64,000 bases of DNA from Agromyces tardus (GCF_003710805.1 NZ_RHHB01000008.1:32494-96493), one strand, 5' to 3'. Counted from the first letter of the stretch, positions 19,978 through 30,393 are shown. Translations and numbers: made by a program. Notes: a model not told the origin generated them from the letters alone.

Positions 19978-21438
19978 CTACTCTGCGTCGTCCGTCTTGG
20001 CGGCGCGCTTGCGGGCCGGCTTCTTCGGCTCCTCGGCGTCCGCCTCGTCGGCGGCAGCGTCGTCGGCCGCCTTCTTGGTCGTGCGCTTCTTCGGGGCCGG
20101 CTTCGCCTCGGCCTCGTCGGACGCGGCCTCCGCCTGCTCGGCCTCGGCTTCCGCCTCGTCGCCGACGGCGGTGAACTCCGAGAGGTCGACGGGATTGCCG
20201 GCGGCATCCGTGACCTTGGCCTTGCCGAGTGCGATCGCGAGGGCCTTGTTGCGGGCGACCTCGCCGACCATGGCGGGGATCTGACCGTTCTGGCTCAGGA
20301 TCTGCACGAACTCGTTGGGGTCCATGCCGTACTGAGCGGCACCCTGCACGAGGTACTGGGTGAGCTCGTCCTGGCTGACCTGCACCTTCTCCGCCTCGGC
20401 GATCGCGTCGAGCACGATCTGGGTCTGGAACGCCTTGGTGCTCGACTCGGTCACCTCGGCGCGGTGCTCGTCGTCTTCGAGGCGGCCCTCGGACTCGAGG
20501 TGACGGTGCACCTCGTCCTCGATGACGCTGTCGGCGACCGGAACCTCGACGAGCTCGAGGAGCTTGTCGACGAGGAGGTCGCGGGCCTGGCTGCCCTGGC
20601 CGAACGACTTGTTGCGGGCGACCTGCTCGGTGAGGCTGGCCGTGAGCTCGTCGAGGGTGTCGAACTCGCTCGCGATCTGCGCGAAGTCGTCGTCGGCCTC
20701 GGGGAGCTCGCGCTCCTTGACGGCCGTGACGGTGACGGTGATCTCGGCGGTCTCGCCCTCGTGGTCGCCGCCGAGCAGCTTCGACTCGAAGGTGGTGGTC
20801 TCGCCCGCGGTGAGCGAGTCGAGCGCCTCGTCGATGCCCTCGAGCAACTCGCCCGAGCCGAGCTCGTAGGAGATGCCGCTCGCGGTGTCGACCTCGGTGC
20901 CGTCGATCACGGCGACGAGGTCGAGCGTGACGAAGTCGCCCGACTTCGCGGGGCGGTCGACCGTGATGAGCGTGCCGAAGCGGCTGCGCAGCCGCTCGAG
21001 CTCAGCGGTGACCTCGTCGTCGCCCACCTCGACCGAGTCGACGGTGATCTCGAGGCCGCGGTAGTCGGGGAGCTCGATCTCGGGACGCACGTCGACCTCG
21101 ATCGCGAGGAGCAGGTCGCCCGAGAAGTCGGCCTCGTTCGGCCACTCGACGATGTCGGCGTTGGGGCGGCCGAGCGGGCGGAGCTCGTGCTCGGTGACCG
21201 CGGCGCGGTAGAAGCCGTCGAGGCCCTCGTTCACCGCGTGCTCGAGCACGGCGGCCTTGCCGACCCGCTGGTCGATGATGGGCGGCGGCACCTTGCCCTT
21301 GCGGAAGCCGGGCACGTTGATCTGCTCGGCGATGTGCTCGTAGGCATGGGCGATGCTGGGCTTCAGCTCCTCGGGCGTCACCGAGATGGTGAGCTTGGCG
21401 CGCGTGGGGCTCAGCTTCTCAACCGAAGTGGTCGGCAT
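19978..21438 (-). CDS. tig: trigger factor
   Basis: This 486-residue ribosome-associated chaperone and prolyl isomerase has the ribosome-docking signature GFRKGK at 44-49, an FKBP-type domain at about 160-245 ([22 protein letters not shown]) and the helical chaperone domain to about 420. The C-terminal 60 residues are a lysine/alanine/glutamate-rich extension ([17 protein letters not shown]), common in actinobacterial trigger factors. ATG 21438 follows CAGGAG. It works with ClpXP encoded just downstream. tRNA-Pro lies 50 bases upstream in the same direction and may share the transcript. Confidence 0.96.
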   Translation of the reverse strand: MPTTSVEKLSPTRAKLTISVTPEELKPSIAHAYEHIAEQINVPGFRKGKVPPPIIDQRVGKAAVLEHAVNEGLDGFYRAAVTEHELRPLGRPNADIVEWPNEADFSGDLLLAIEVDVRPEIELPDYRGLEITVDSVEVGDDEVTAELERLRSRFGTLITVDRPAKSGDFVTLDLVAVIDGTEVDTASGISYELGSGELLEGIDEALDSLTAGETTTFESKLLGGDHEGETAEITVTVTAVKERELPEADDDFAQIASEFDTLDELTASLTEQVARNKSFGQGSQARDLLVDKLLELVEVPVADSVIEDEVHRHLESEGRLEDDEHRAEVTESSTKAFQTQIVLDAIAEAEKVQVSQDELTQYLVQGAAQYGMDPNEFVQILSQNGQIPAMVGEVARNKALAIALGKAKVTDAAGNPVDLSEFTAVGDEAEAEAEQAEAASDEAEAKPAPKKRTTKKAADDAAADEADAEEPKKPARKRAAKTDDAE

Positions 21439-21488
21439 GGGGAAGATCTCCTGTTGTGTGGAAAGTTCGTGTCGGATCTCACGACCCG

Positions 21489-21563
21489 TCGGGGCGACAG
21501 GATTCGAACCTGCGACCTCCCGCTCCCAAAGCGGGCGCTCTAGCCAAGCTGAGCTACGCCCCG
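21489..21563 (-). tRNA. tRNA-Pro (anticodon TGG)
   Basis: On the minus strand the acceptor stem CGGGGCG/CGCCCCG, D-arm GCTC/GAGC, anticodon stem CCCGC/GCGGG with loop TTTGGGA, and T-arm GCAGG/CCTGT with TTCGAAT all fold. The discriminator is A (21489). CCA is not encoded. It stands 50 bases upstream of tig. Confidence 0.97.
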
Positions 21564-21812
21564 AGTCGCTGACTCAACTCGTCAGCCCATCCGCGACGGC
21601 ACGCCGAACGCGCCGGAATACGGATGAACCCACGAAAGTCTACTGCACGGGCCGCACGCTCCCGGGCCGCCCCGGTGCGCCGGCGGATCCGACCCGATTC
21701 GGGCGCCTCCGCGGCGGTGCGCTCGGCTCGACCCGCCCGCAGGCCGACTGCGGGATCCGGCGACCCTGTGGAAATCCTGTACGGTCGCCGAACGGCATGC
21801 CAGAGTGAGCGC
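21564..21812. other. intergenic region between tRNA-Pro and the large membrane protein gene
   Basis: In these 249 bases the only clear signal is a minus-strand TAGACT (21637-21642), a possible -10 for a tRNA-Pro precursor with a leader of about 65 bases. I see no gene or repeat. Confidence 0.4.
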
Positions 21813-24800
21813 ATGCCAGAGACGACGCGACCCGGACCGTTCCCCAGGGACCCGCGAAGCTGGCCGACCGACCCCGCACAACTCGTCGACACGACCCTCT
21901 GCCCGTCCTGCTTCTCACGGCTCAGGAGCACCACGTGCGAGGTGTGCGGTCTGCAGCTCGCCGTGCCCGCGGCATCCGAACTGCTGGCCGCCTCGACACG
22001 GGTGTACGAGGCGGAGCGCGGGCGCCAGGCCGTCATCGCGCGCATGCGGTCGGACCAGGCAGCCGCGTTCGAGGCCGCGGGCGCGGCAGCGTGGTGGTCG
22101 ACGGCGCCCGCCAGGCCCCCGGTGCCGGCGGCTGCGGCACCGGCGGCACCGGTGGCCGGAGCTGCGCCCGTTGCCACGACGGCCGCACCGGTGGCGGCCC
22201 CCGCCGGCGGAGGAGCGCCGGGCGCTCCTCCGACCGTCGCCGCCGGCCCGCCGGCCCCGCGTCGCTCCGGCGTGCAGGTGCTCCTGCTCGCACTCGGGGT
22301 CGTGCTGCTCTCGGTCGCCGCGATCGTGTTCCTCTTCGTGGCCTACCTCGTGGCGAGCCTCGAGGTGCGTTCGATCATCATCGCGTCCGCGAGCGTGCTG
22401 GTGCTCGCGCTCGCGTGGTTCCTCCGGGCGCGTCGGCTCCCCGGCACCGCGGAGGGCGTGGCATCCGTCGCGGTGGTGCTGCTCCTGCTCGACGTGTACA
22501 CCGTGCGCGCGAACGACGTCTTCGGCACGGGGTCGCTCCGAGTCTCGACGTACTGGGGTGCTGCACTGCTCGTCGTCGCGGGGCTGCTCGCCGCGTCCCG
22601 CCTCGTGAGCGGGGTCCGGGTGCCGGGCTTCGCGGCCGCCGGCATCACCCCGGTCGCGCTGTTCCTGCTCGCCGCGGGGCTCGTGTCCGAGTCCGACGTC
22701 CCGACCGGCGTGTGGCTCGGCTTCCTCGCCGCCGCGACCGCCGGCCTCGCCGCGCTGTTCGTGCGGCCCCGGGTCGAACGCACGGTGGTGCTCATCGAGT
22801 CGGGAGCCGCCGGCGCGCTCGCCTTCCTCACGGCGATCTGGGCGCTCCCCGACATCACCTGGAGTGCGACATGGGCCTTCGGCGCGGTCGCGGTGGTCTG
22901 GCTGCTGGCGGTGGCCGCACTGCGACTGCCGACCGCGCGCCTCCACCCGGCGTGGTCGCAGGTGGCCGCGGTCATCGCCGGCGCGAGCGCGGCGCTCGCC
23001 CCGACGCTCGGCGTGGCCGGCGAACTCGAGGCCGCCGACGCCGTCTGGATCGCTCCCGCTGCCGCGACCGCGGTCGCGTGCGTGCTCGCGGCATTCACGC
23101 TCCGACGCGGCATCCACGCCGACGCGCGCAACGCATTCCTCCCGGCCGCGGCCGTCGCCGTCCTCGCATCAGTGCCCGGCATCCAGCTCGGCGTCACCGC
23201 GATCGCCGGGCTGCTGTTCAAACGGTTCCTCGTCTGGGCGGTCCCCGGCGACGCGAATGTGAGCACGACCTCCTTCGACTCCGAGCCCGGGGTCGTGCTG
23301 ACTCCGATCGTGATGGCGATCGGGGCGGCGATCGCGCTGTCGTTCCTGCGTCGGCTTCGCACCCTCATGGCCCTCCCCCTGGGTTTCGCGCTGTTCACCG
23401 TCGTGGCGGCGAGCGGCATCGCATCGACCATCTCGGTGGCGGTCCTGATCCTGCTCGCGCTTGCGACCGGTGCCCTCGCCGTCGCCGCAACGCCCGTGTC
23501 CCGGCGTCTTCGTGGTTCCATCCCGACGCTCGCGGCGGCCGGGATGACCGCGGCCGCGATGACATGGGCGATCGCCCACGCGAGCACCGACATCTGGTGG
23601 TGGGCGGTCACCGCCGTCCTCCTGCTCTCGGTCGCGGGCCGCGTGCTCGCAGCGCGTGTCTGGTCCGCGGCCTCGGCGGGGGTCTTCGGCATCCTGCACC
23701 TCGTGGTGACGACCACCGTGTTCGCGATCACCATGGCGACACTGCCCGGCTGGGCGGATGCGGCGCACCACCCGTTCCCTGCGCCATGGGACTCCCCGTG
23801 GATGTGCGCCGGCACTGCGTGCGCGCTCGTCCTCGGCGGGCTCGCGTTCGCACCGCGGCTCGCGCGCGGCGACCGCGCTGCGCTGGTGGCGCCGCCGTTC
23901 GCCGCTGCGCTGATCGCCGCGACGGCGCTCGTCGTCGTGCCGACTCCCACGCTGGCCTGGGTTCCCGCGATGGTCCTTGCGATCGCAGCGGGACTGTGGC
24001 TCCGTCCGTCGGTGCCCGTCGAACCGCGAGTGGCCTTCGGCGCAGCGACTCCACTCGCCCTCGGCCTCGGCACCGCCGGCCTCGCGCACCAGTTCGCCGG
24101 GGCGCCCGTCGTCGCCCTCGGCCTCGCCGGGGCCGCGCTGGTGGGCGCGGGCCTCGCGCACGTCGTACGCCGGCTGGGCGCCGCGACGACGGCCGCCTGG
24201 AGCGCTGCGGTCGGGTTCGTCGCGGTGGTCGCCCTCGGGGTCGGCGTCGGCGTCGGCCCCGTCTACGCCGCCGAGCCGTGGCTCGTGCTCCTCGTCCTCA
24301 CGCCCGTCCCCGTCATCCTCGCGGGCGTCAGCGGCGACCCGATCGGCGGCGATTCGCCGCTCCGCCATCTCTCGTGGCTCAGCCTCGCCCTCGCGGTCGC
24401 GACCGTGTGGACGTGGCTGGCCGGCGACGCCGTGACCGACGTCGAGGCCTATTCGCTGCCGCTCGCCGCTGCGCTCGCGATCGCGGGCGCGCTCATCACC
24501 TGGCGGCGCACCGCTGCCGCATCGACCGCCGCCGGCCGCACGACGCTCTTCGCGTCGGCTGCCGCCGTCGCCGTGCTCCCGAGCGTGGCTTCCTCGGCCG
24601 GATCCGAACTCCGCACCCTCGTCCTCGTCTCGATCGGCGCGGTCGTCGTGATCGCCGGTCAGTTCCTTCCCGAGCGTTCGCGCGGCGTCCCGATCCGGCT
24701 GCTCGCCGTCGTCGCGGGATGGACCGCGGTCACCGGCGCAGCGCTCGTGCGCGGCACGGCGGTGGCGGCGGGCGAGCCCAGCGCGCTGATCCCCGAGTTC

Positions 24801-25549
24801 TGGCCCTTCATCGGGTTCGCGACGGGAGTGTTCGGTGCGATCGCGTGGGCATGGACGGGCTCGCGGCCGGCCATGCTCGCGGAGTGGATGCTGGCGGCAT
24901 CGCTCGTGCTCGGCACCGTGCCGACCGTGGTCGCCATCGCGTACGACGATCAGCCGACGCTTCGGGCCGCCGTGCTGCTTCCCGCCCTCGCAGCCGTGCA
25001 CATCGCGAATGCGTCCCTCTCGCGTCGGCCGTTCGCGGGGGCGGTGCTCGGCTGGAGCTCGCTCGGCGCGCTCGTCGCCTGGTCGGTGCTGGTCCTCGTC
25101 CTCGGCACGGTGGACCCGTTCGACGTGACCACGATTCCCCTCGCTGCCGCGCTCATCGGCGCCGGCGCACTGCGGATGCGCCGCTCCCCCGCGCTCGGCA
25201 GCTGGCCCGCCCTCGGGCCCGGGCTCGCGGTGCTGTTGATCCCGTGGCTCGTCGCCGACTGGACGGACTCCGAGCTCTGGCGCATCGTGACGCTGGGCAT
25301 CGTGTCCGTGGCTGCGGTGGTCGCCGGCGCGGTGTGGCGGCTGGAGGCACCACTGCTCCTCGGCGCGGCCGTGCTGCTCGTGCACGCGCTCAACAGCTCT
25401 GGCCGTGGATCACGTGGCTGTACGAGGCCGTCTGGTGGTGGCTCTGGCTCGCGATCGCCGGTGCGCTGCTCATCGCGCTCGCGGCAACGTACGAACGGCA
25501 ACTCCGCCTCGCCCGGGGCGTCGTGCGCACGATCGCAGCCCTGCGCTGA
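21813..25549 (+). pseudogene. large zinc-ribbon polytopic membrane protein, frameshifted near the 3' end
   Basis: About 1245 residues if repaired. The N-terminus has a zinc ribbon (Cys30, Cys33, Cys42, Cys45 in LCPSC...CEVC), then an alanine/proline linker and some thirty hydrophobic helices, resembling large actinobacterial membrane proteins of the SCO7613 C-terminal-domain type (family from memory). After VLLVHALN the first frame turns into non-hydrophobic arginine/serine-rich sequence ending at 25592. The +2 frame continues with the expected LWPWITWLYEAVWWWLW...LAATYERQLRLAR and stops at 25549. One base, most simply a C after 25394 (AACAGCTCTGG for AACCAGCTCTGG), is missing. This is either a real mutation or a sequencing error. 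Function unknown. Confidence 0.8.
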
Positions 25550-25616
25550 CGCGGGCGCGTCACGGATCGCGGGTCGTCGTGTACTACGATGATCCAGTGC
25601 CCGCGCGCGGGCGCTC

Positions 25617-25690
25617 GGGGATGTAGCTCAATGGTAGAGCCTCAGTCTTCCAAACTGATTACGCGGGTTCGATTCCCGTCATCCCCTCCA
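25617..25690 (+). tRNA. tRNA-Gly (anticodon TCC)
   Basis: Acceptor GGGGATG/CATCCCC, D-arm GCTC/GAGC, anticodon stem TCAGT/ACTGA with loop CTTCCAA, and T-loop TTCGATT are all present. The discriminator is T (25687), followed by an encoded CCA (25688-25690). Confidence 0.97.
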
Positions 25691-25744
25691 TGTGATGTCT
25701 CACGCAGTGTGAACCGCTGAACCCGCGGTTCGTCGGCGGGCCGA

Positions 25745-25750
25745 TACGCT
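25745..25750 (+). promoter_or_regulatory. -10 element, leaderless promoter of the acyltransferase-like gene
   Basis: TACGCT is followed by CAGCCG and then GTG at 25757, with no ribosome site. Confidence 0.45.
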
Positions 25751-25756
25751 CAGCCG

Positions 25757-26926
25757 GTGACCGATCAACGTCTACCGTCGTCGCCGGGGGTTCCGGCCGG
25801 TCGCCGCACGGTGCCGTTCGATTGGATGCGGACGGTCGCGATCATCCTCGCGCTGTTCTCCCACATGATGATCATCACGGGCGGTTGGACACTCCTGCAG
25901 GACCAATCGTCCGACGCCTACCTGGCGGTGCGGTCGATCACTCGCACCGCCACCCCGATGTTCATCCTGCTCGCCGGCGCCACCGTCGAGCTGGCCTACA
26001 CGCGGTACTGGCGAGCGAACCACCGCTACGGCACGCGACGGCTCCTCACGCAGAGCCTCAAGTGCTTCATCGCCCTCGGGGTCATCGGCATCGCAGCAGT
26101 CGTCAGCGGCATGATCGCACCCGTCGACTTCCTGCTCTCGCTCGTGGCCGTCCGCGCCATCCCGAATGCGGAGATCTTCGTCTTCTACGTCGTGTTCTTC
26201 GTCATCGCGGTGCCGCTGGTCGCGTTCCGGGTTCGATACGGCCTCGCTGCGACGCTCGCACTCGCGGCATCGTGGTGGATCATCGCGGAGCTGGTTCCAT
26301 CGCCCCCGCACGGCTCGCCTCGCCTCGCGATCGCCCGCATCTTCGGCATCGGCGATCTGTACGGCCCCAGCACGTTCCACGCAATGCTCCTCGCGGTCGT
26401 GGGCATGGTTCTCGCAGATGCAGTGCGCAACCGCGGCGGGAAGTCGATCGTGAGACGGTGGTGGCTGTTCTCCGTGTGCCTCATGGTCGCGGTCGGGATC
26501 GTCGCCTGGTTGGTCGCTCAGGCCGGGCCGCTCGAGGTGGTCCGCTCGTACGTGACGAGCAGCGAGTACCGGTTCACCAACCACCCGGGTTATTACGCCG
26601 TGGGGCTGCTCGCATCCAGCGTCGCGTTCCTGGCGGCGTACGTCGTCTGGGCGGCCGTGTTCCGCGGAGCGGTGTTCTCACCCGGCCCGTTCGGCGGGGA
26701 CTCGCTCATCGCGTTCACCGCGGGGAACACCGCGATCAACCTGCTCGTGCCGCTCCTGCCCGCACCGAGCCTGGGGGTTGCGATCGCCGAATCCGCCGCC
26801 CTGATCATCGGAACGTGGATCTTCGTTCTCGCGTTCCGACGGTTCCGGCCGAAACCGAGCGCACGCTTCGCGGCGCCCGATCCGGTTGCCGTCGGTCCCG
26901 GGCCGGCAGAGCCCTCGCTTCCGTGA
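25757..26926 (+). CDS. acyltransferase-like multi-pass membrane protein (DUF1624/OpgC-like)
   Basis: This 389-residue protein has about ten membrane helices. The first carries RTVPFDWMRTVAIILALFSHMMIITGG: an Arg near the membrane edge and a His in helix 1, as in membrane acyltransferases of the acyltransferase-3/heparan-glucosaminide N-acetyltransferase-like groups. A further histidine is in GPSTFHAMLLAVVGM (about 206). These proteins move acyl groups onto extracellular sugars or lipids, and the substrate here is unknown. The C-terminus is proline-rich and cytoplasmic. The GTG start is set by a -10 box six bases upstream. It follows tRNA-Gly on the same strand and precedes dps. Confidence 0.65.
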   Translation: MTDQRLPSSPGVPAGRRTVPFDWMRTVAIILALFSHMMIITGGWTLLQDQSSDAYLAVRSITRTATPMFILLAGATVELAYTRYWRANHRYGTRRLLTQSLKCFIALGVIGIAAVVSGMIAPVDFLLSLVAVRAIPNAEIFVFYVVFFVIAVPLVAFRVRYGLAATLALAASWWIIAELVPSPPHGSPRLAIARIFGIGDLYGPSTFHAMLLAVVGMVLADAVRNRGGKSIVRRWWLFSVCLMVAVGIVAWLVAQAGPLEVVRSYVTSSEYRFTNHPGYYAVGLLASSVAFLAAYVVWAAVFRGAVFSPGPFGGDSLIAFTAGNTAINLLVPLLPAPSLGVAIAESAALIIGTWIFVLAFRRFRPKPSARFAAPDPVAVGPGPAEPSLP

Positions 26927-26936
26927 AATACCCAGC

Positions 26937-26958
26937 CTGCTGCAGAGCGTTGCAGCAG
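26937..26958. promoter_or_regulatory. inverted repeat upstream of dps
   Basis: CTGCTGCA (26937-26944) and TGCAGCAG (26951-26958) are separated by six bases, 33 bases before the dps ATG. It could be an operator for stress or iron control of dps, or a weak terminator of the preceding gene, whose stop is 11 bases upstream. Confidence 0.4.
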
Positions 26959-26990
26959 ACGACGACAACGCAGTGAGGAAGGTGGAACAC

Positions 26991-27479
26991 ATGACCGACA
27001 CCACGACCGCCCCGAAGACGAGCGCCAACCCCGAGGTCGCCTCGGGCGTCGCGCAGTTCTTCACGCCGATCGTGCACGAGCTCGTCGCGCTCGCCGTGAA
27101 CGGCAAGCAGGCGCACTGGCACGTGCGTGGCACGAACTTCATCGAGGTGCACGAGTTCCTCGACACGGTCGTCGCCCACGCGCAGGACAGCGCCGACCTC
27201 GCCGCCGAGCGGGTCATCGCACTCGGCCTCCCGATCGACGCGCGTCTCGCGACCATCGCGAAGGAGGGCGGCGCCGTGAACCCGAAGGCCGGCTTCACGC
27301 AGGCCGACGACACCATCGCCGACGTGATCGCGCAGATCGACCTCGCGACCGAGAAGGTGAACGCCGCGATCGAAGGGCTCGCCGAGCTCGACCCCGCGAG
27401 CCAGGACGTCGCGATCGGCATCCGGCAGGTGCTCGACAAGGACCGCTGGTTCCTCTCGGCGCACCTCAGCGTGAAGTAG
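26991..27479 (+). CDS. dps: Dps family ferritin-like DNA-protection protein
   Basis: This 162-residue four-helix protein carries the Dps ferroxidase ligands at canonical spacing: His42 (AHWHVRG), His54 (EVHEFLD), Asp69 and Glu73 (DLAAERV). Dodecamers oxidise Fe(II) with hydrogen peroxide, store iron and often bind DNA during starvation and oxidative stress. A short disordered N-terminus (about 1-15) lacks a strong lysine cluster. The ATG at 26991 follows GAGGAAGGTGG. A symmetrical sequence stands in the upstream region. It is a single gene between two membrane protein genes. Confidence 0.94.
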   Translation: MTDTTTAPKTSANPEVASGVAQFFTPIVHELVALAVNGKQAHWHVRGTNFIEVHEFLDTVVAHAQDSADLAAERVIALGLPIDARLATIAKEGGAVNPKAGFTQADDTIADVIAQIDLATEKVNAAIEGLAELDPASQDVAIGIRQVLDKDRWFLSAHLSVK

Positions 27480-27560
27480 CTGCGCGACCCGGCGCGCCCC
27501 CACGGCCGCCCGCCCGAACAGGGGATGCGGTCGCAACGGGCCCGGGTGCAGAATGCCGAC

Positions 27561-28289
27561 ATGGCGGATGCATCCGGGCCCGACCCGTCTGCCGCGGCAT
27601 CCGAGCCCGAGCGGCTCACCGATGCGCAGCGCTCGGTGCGCGCGCAGTTGCTCGCGACCGAGCACTGGAGTCTCCTCGCGAGCAGGAGTACGACGCAGAG
27701 CGAGGTGCTCACGCGCATCGCGATCTTCCTCACGCTCGTGTCGGCCGGGCTCCTGTCGCTCGGCCTGCTCGGCAACGCCACGCAGTTCCGCGGCTGGTTC
27801 GGGGTCGCGGCCCTCGGCATCCTGTTCCTGCTCGTCCTCCTCGGCCTCATCACCCTCCTGCGGGCCTACAACACCGCGACCGAGGACCTCATGTACGTGC
27901 TCGCGATGAACCGCCTGCGCGGTGCCTACCTCGACCTCGACCCGGGCCTCGAGCGGTACTTCCTCATGTCGGCGAACGACGACCGCCCGGGCGCCGAACT
28001 GACCTACCACTACTTCTTCCGACGCGGCCCGAGCCAGGTCTTCGCGAGCTCGATGATGATCATCACGGTCGTGACGGCGGCCGTGGCCGGCCTGTTCGCC
28101 GGGAGCCTCGCGATCGCCCTCGGCGGGCAGGTGTGGGTGGCGGTGACGGCGGGCATCGTCGTCGGGCTCGCCCTGTTCCTCGGATTCCTGTTGCGCGGGT
28201 ACCGCCTGTACCTGCGCTCGTACGCCTCGCACGTGCCGTTGCGGCATTCGCCGCCCGACGCCACGACGGAGGCGGCGCCGGACGACTAG
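27561..28289 (+). CDS. hypothetical four-helix membrane protein
   Basis: This 242-residue protein has an acidic, alanine-rich N-terminus (about 1-25), a helical stretch LTDAQRSVRAQLLATEHWSLLASRSTTQSEV, two membrane helices at about 60-80 and 87-107, a loop with MNRLRGAYLDLDPGLERYFLMSANDD, then two more helices at about 160-182 and 187-209. LATEHWSLLASRS and YHYFFRRGPSQVF look conserved-type, but I do not recognise the family. CAGAAT six bases before ATG 27561 is a weak leaderless -10. Its stop overlaps the stop of the response regulator gene (28286-28289). Confidence 0.75.
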   Translation: MADASGPDPSAAASEPERLTDAQRSVRAQLLATEHWSLLASRSTTQSEVLTRIAIFLTLVSAGLLSLGLLGNATQFRGWFGVAALGILFLLVLLGLITLLRAYNTATEDLMYVLAMNRLRGAYLDLDPGLERYFLMSANDDRPGAELTYHYFFRRGPSQVFASSMMIITVVTAAVAGLFAGSLAIALGGQVWVAVTAGIVVGLALFLGFLLRGYRLYLRSYASHVPLRHSPPDATTEAAPDD

Positions 28290-28942
28290 CGCTGCAGCCA
28301 GGTGAGCACGGCGAGCACCCGGCGGTGGTCGGTGCCCGAGTCCTCGAGGCCGAGCTTCTGGAAGATCGACGTGACGTTCTTCTCCACCGCACCGACCCCG
28401 ATGAAGAGCTCCTTCGCGATGCCCGCATTCGTGCGGCCTTCCGCCATGAGTGCGAGCACCTCGCCCTCGCGGGGCGTGAGGGTCGCAAGCGGGTCGCTGC
28501 GCCGGGCGAGCAGCTCGCGCACGACCTGCGGGTCGAGCACCGTGCCGCCCTGGCTCACGCGCTCCACCGCGTCCTCGAGCTCCTCGAGCGACGCGACGCG
28601 GTCCTTGAGCAGGTAGCCCATGCCCCCCTCGCCCGATGACAGGAGCTCGTGGGCGTAGGTGCCCTCGACGTACTGGCTGAGCAGGAGCACGCCGACCCGC
28701 GGCATCCGTCGTCGCAGTTCGATCGCCGCGCGCACGCCCTCGTCGCGGAACGTCGGCGGCATGCGCACGTCGAGCACCGCGAGGTCGGGCCGGGTGTCGT
28801 CGAGGGCCGCGAGCAGCGCGTCGGCGTCGCCATAGGCCGCCACGGTCTCGAACCCCGCCTCGTCGAACAGCCGCACGAGCCCCTCGCGCAACAGCATCGA
28901 GTCCTCGGCGAGCACGATGCGCAGGGGGTTCCGGGCGGTCAT
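28286..28942 (-). CDS. NarL/LuxR-family response regulator
   Basis: This 218-residue regulator has a receiver domain at 1-120 with Glu13-Asp14 (AEDS), phospho-acceptor Asp58 in LAVLDVRMPP, Ser/Lys switch residues in LLSQY and LLKDRV, and a LuxR-type helix-turn-helix at about 150-215 (LTPREGEVLALMAEGRTNAGIAKELFIGVGAVEKNVTSIFQKLGL). GTGGAGGAC immediately precedes ATG 28942, which decides the start. It lies 32 bases after the sensor kinase gene and is its likely partner. Given the multicopper oxidase at the head of the operon, copper or envelope redox stress is a plausible signal, by inference. Confidence 0.92.
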   Translation of the reverse strand: MTARNPLRIVLAEDSMLLREGLVRLFDEAGFETVAAYGDADALLAALDDTRPDLAVLDVRMPPTFRDEGVRAAIELRRRMPRVGVLLLSQYVEGTYAHELLSSGEGGMGYLLKDRVASLEELEDAVERVSQGGTVLDPQVVRELLARRSDPLATLTPREGEVLALMAEGRTNAGIAKELFIGVGAVEKNVTSIFQKLGLEDSGTDHRRVLAVLTWLQR

Positions 28943-28974
28943 GTCCTCCACAGTAGCCATCGCGTGCGGCCGGC

Positions 28975-30393
28975 TCAGTGCGGGTCGGATGCCGCGAGCG
29001 GCGTGTAGGGGATGTGCGCGCCGATCGCGGTCGGCCCGCCCACGGGGCTGTCGATGACGAACAGGCCACGGAGTCCCGCGACGCGCTCCTCGAGGCCGGC
29101 GAGCCCATGTCCGGGCTCCGGGGTGGCGCCGCCGTGGCCGTTGTCGGTGACCCAGAGGTCGAGCCAGTGCCCGGCCTCCCCCGCGTCCCGGGTGGCCGCG
29201 CGCAGGCGGATCGCCGTCGCGCCGGAGTGCTTCGCGGCGTTCGCGAGGAGCTCGGCGACGATGAAGTACGCGTTGCGTTCGATCGGTGCGGGCAGCGCTG
29301 CGTCCGTCGGCAGTTCGAGCTCGCTGATGACGGGCACGGGGCTGCGCGATCCCAGCGACTCGAGGGCCACGGCGAGCCCGCGGTCCTGCAGGAGCGGCGG
29401 GGCGAAGCCGCGCGAGAGTGCACGGAGCTCGTCGAGGGACTCCCGTGCCTGGTCGCGAGCCTCCCCGAGGAGCGTTCGCGCGGCCTCGGGGTCGGTGTCG
29501 AGCTTGCGTTCGATGGCGGCGAGGTCCATCTGCAGGCGCACCAGCCGCTGCTGCGGCCCGTCGTGGATGTCGCGCTCGAGGCGGCGGAGCGAGGCGTCCT
29601 CCGCCTGCACCGCGGCGCCCCGCGACGCCGAGAGCTGCGCGACCTCGACCTCGAGCGCCTCCGAGCGCCAGGCGCCGAGCATGCCCCGGCCGATCACGTC
29701 GTGCAGCAGCGTGAGACCGCGGAACACGAACGGCAGCGTGAGGAGGAACACGAGCCCGAGCAGGAACCCGGCGACGTTCTCGGCGACCCGCGGGTCGATG
29801 TCGAAGGTGTTGCCGGGGAACACCCGGTCGATGGCCCAGTCGACGGGCCACACCGAGCGGTTCCCCTCGGGGATGAACGACTCCCAGATCCACCCAGTGG
29901 TGCCGCCGAGCCCGATCGAGACCCACACGACCGTGATGGTCCACGTGACGATGCTCACGACCGGGTTCACGATCATGCCGTGCAGGAGGTACAGCCAGTA
30001 GTGCCCGTCGACGAACGGGGCGAAGAGCGTGCGCCAGAAGCCCTGCTCGCGGTCGCCGCGCTCCCACGCCGGCTGGCGGATCTCGGGGCGGCCCGCCCAG
30101 CGGAGCCGCACGACCTCGAGCACGCCGAACCCGCGCCCCATGTAGAGCGCGGCCACGACGACGAACACGCCGAAGACGAGCGTGATGAGTCCGAGGCCCG
30201 TGAAGAACACCGTGGCGAGCACGGTGAGCGCTACGATCGCGATCGGCAGCGTCAGGATGAGGAAGCCGAACTCGCGTGGCACGGCCGCCCAGAGGGAGCC
30301 GTAGCCGCGGCGTCGCGGTGCGGCATCCGTCGTCTGGGTCATGACGGCGGGTGCGAGACCCCCGGCCGGGTCGGTGGTCGATTCAGTGCTCAT
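28975..30393 (-). CDS. sensor histidine kinase (HisKA_3 type, membrane sensor domain)
   Basis: This 472-residue kinase has an N-terminal membrane sensor region with four to five helices (about 43-66, 68-88, 140-162 and 207-227), like the putative sensor domain common in actinobacteria. The dimerisation helix with phospho-acceptor His277 (RRLERDIHDGPQQRLV) follows, then a HATPase_c domain (ELLANAAKHS, DNGHGG, GHGLAGL). Its ATG overlaps the end of the multicopper oxidase gene by 11 bases (30383-30393), with GAGGAG inside the oxidase gene, so translation is coupled. The cognate regulator is the next gene. Confidence 0.92.
   Translation of the reverse strand: MSTESTTDPAGGLAPAVMTQTTDAAPRRRGYGSLWAAVPREFGFLILTLPIAIVALTVLATVFFTGLGLITLVFGVFVVVAALYMGRGFGVLEVVRLRWAGRPEIRQPAWERGDREQGFWRTLFAPFVDGHYWLYLLHGMIVNPVVSIVTWTITVVWVSIGLGGTTGWIWESFIPEGNRSVWPVDWAIDRVFPGNTFDIDPRVAENVAGFLLGLVFLLTLPFVFRGLTLLHDVIGRGMLGAWRSEALEVEVAQLSASRGAAVQAEDASLRRLERDIHDGPQQRLVRLQMDLAAIERKLDTDPEAARTLLGEARDQARESLDELRALSRGFAPPLLQDRGLAVALESLGSRSPVPVISELELPTDAALPAPIERNAYFIVAELLANAAKHSGATAIRLRAATRDAGEAGHWLDLWVTDNGHGGATPEPGHGLAGLEERVAGLRGLFVIDSPVGGPTAIGAHIPYTPLAASDPH

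Noticed and set aside
25385..25400. Programmed ribosomal frameshift in the large membrane protein gene
   Set aside because: There is no slippery heptamer or downstream structure typical of programmed frameshifting; a single missing C in an expected AACCAG explains the break more simply.
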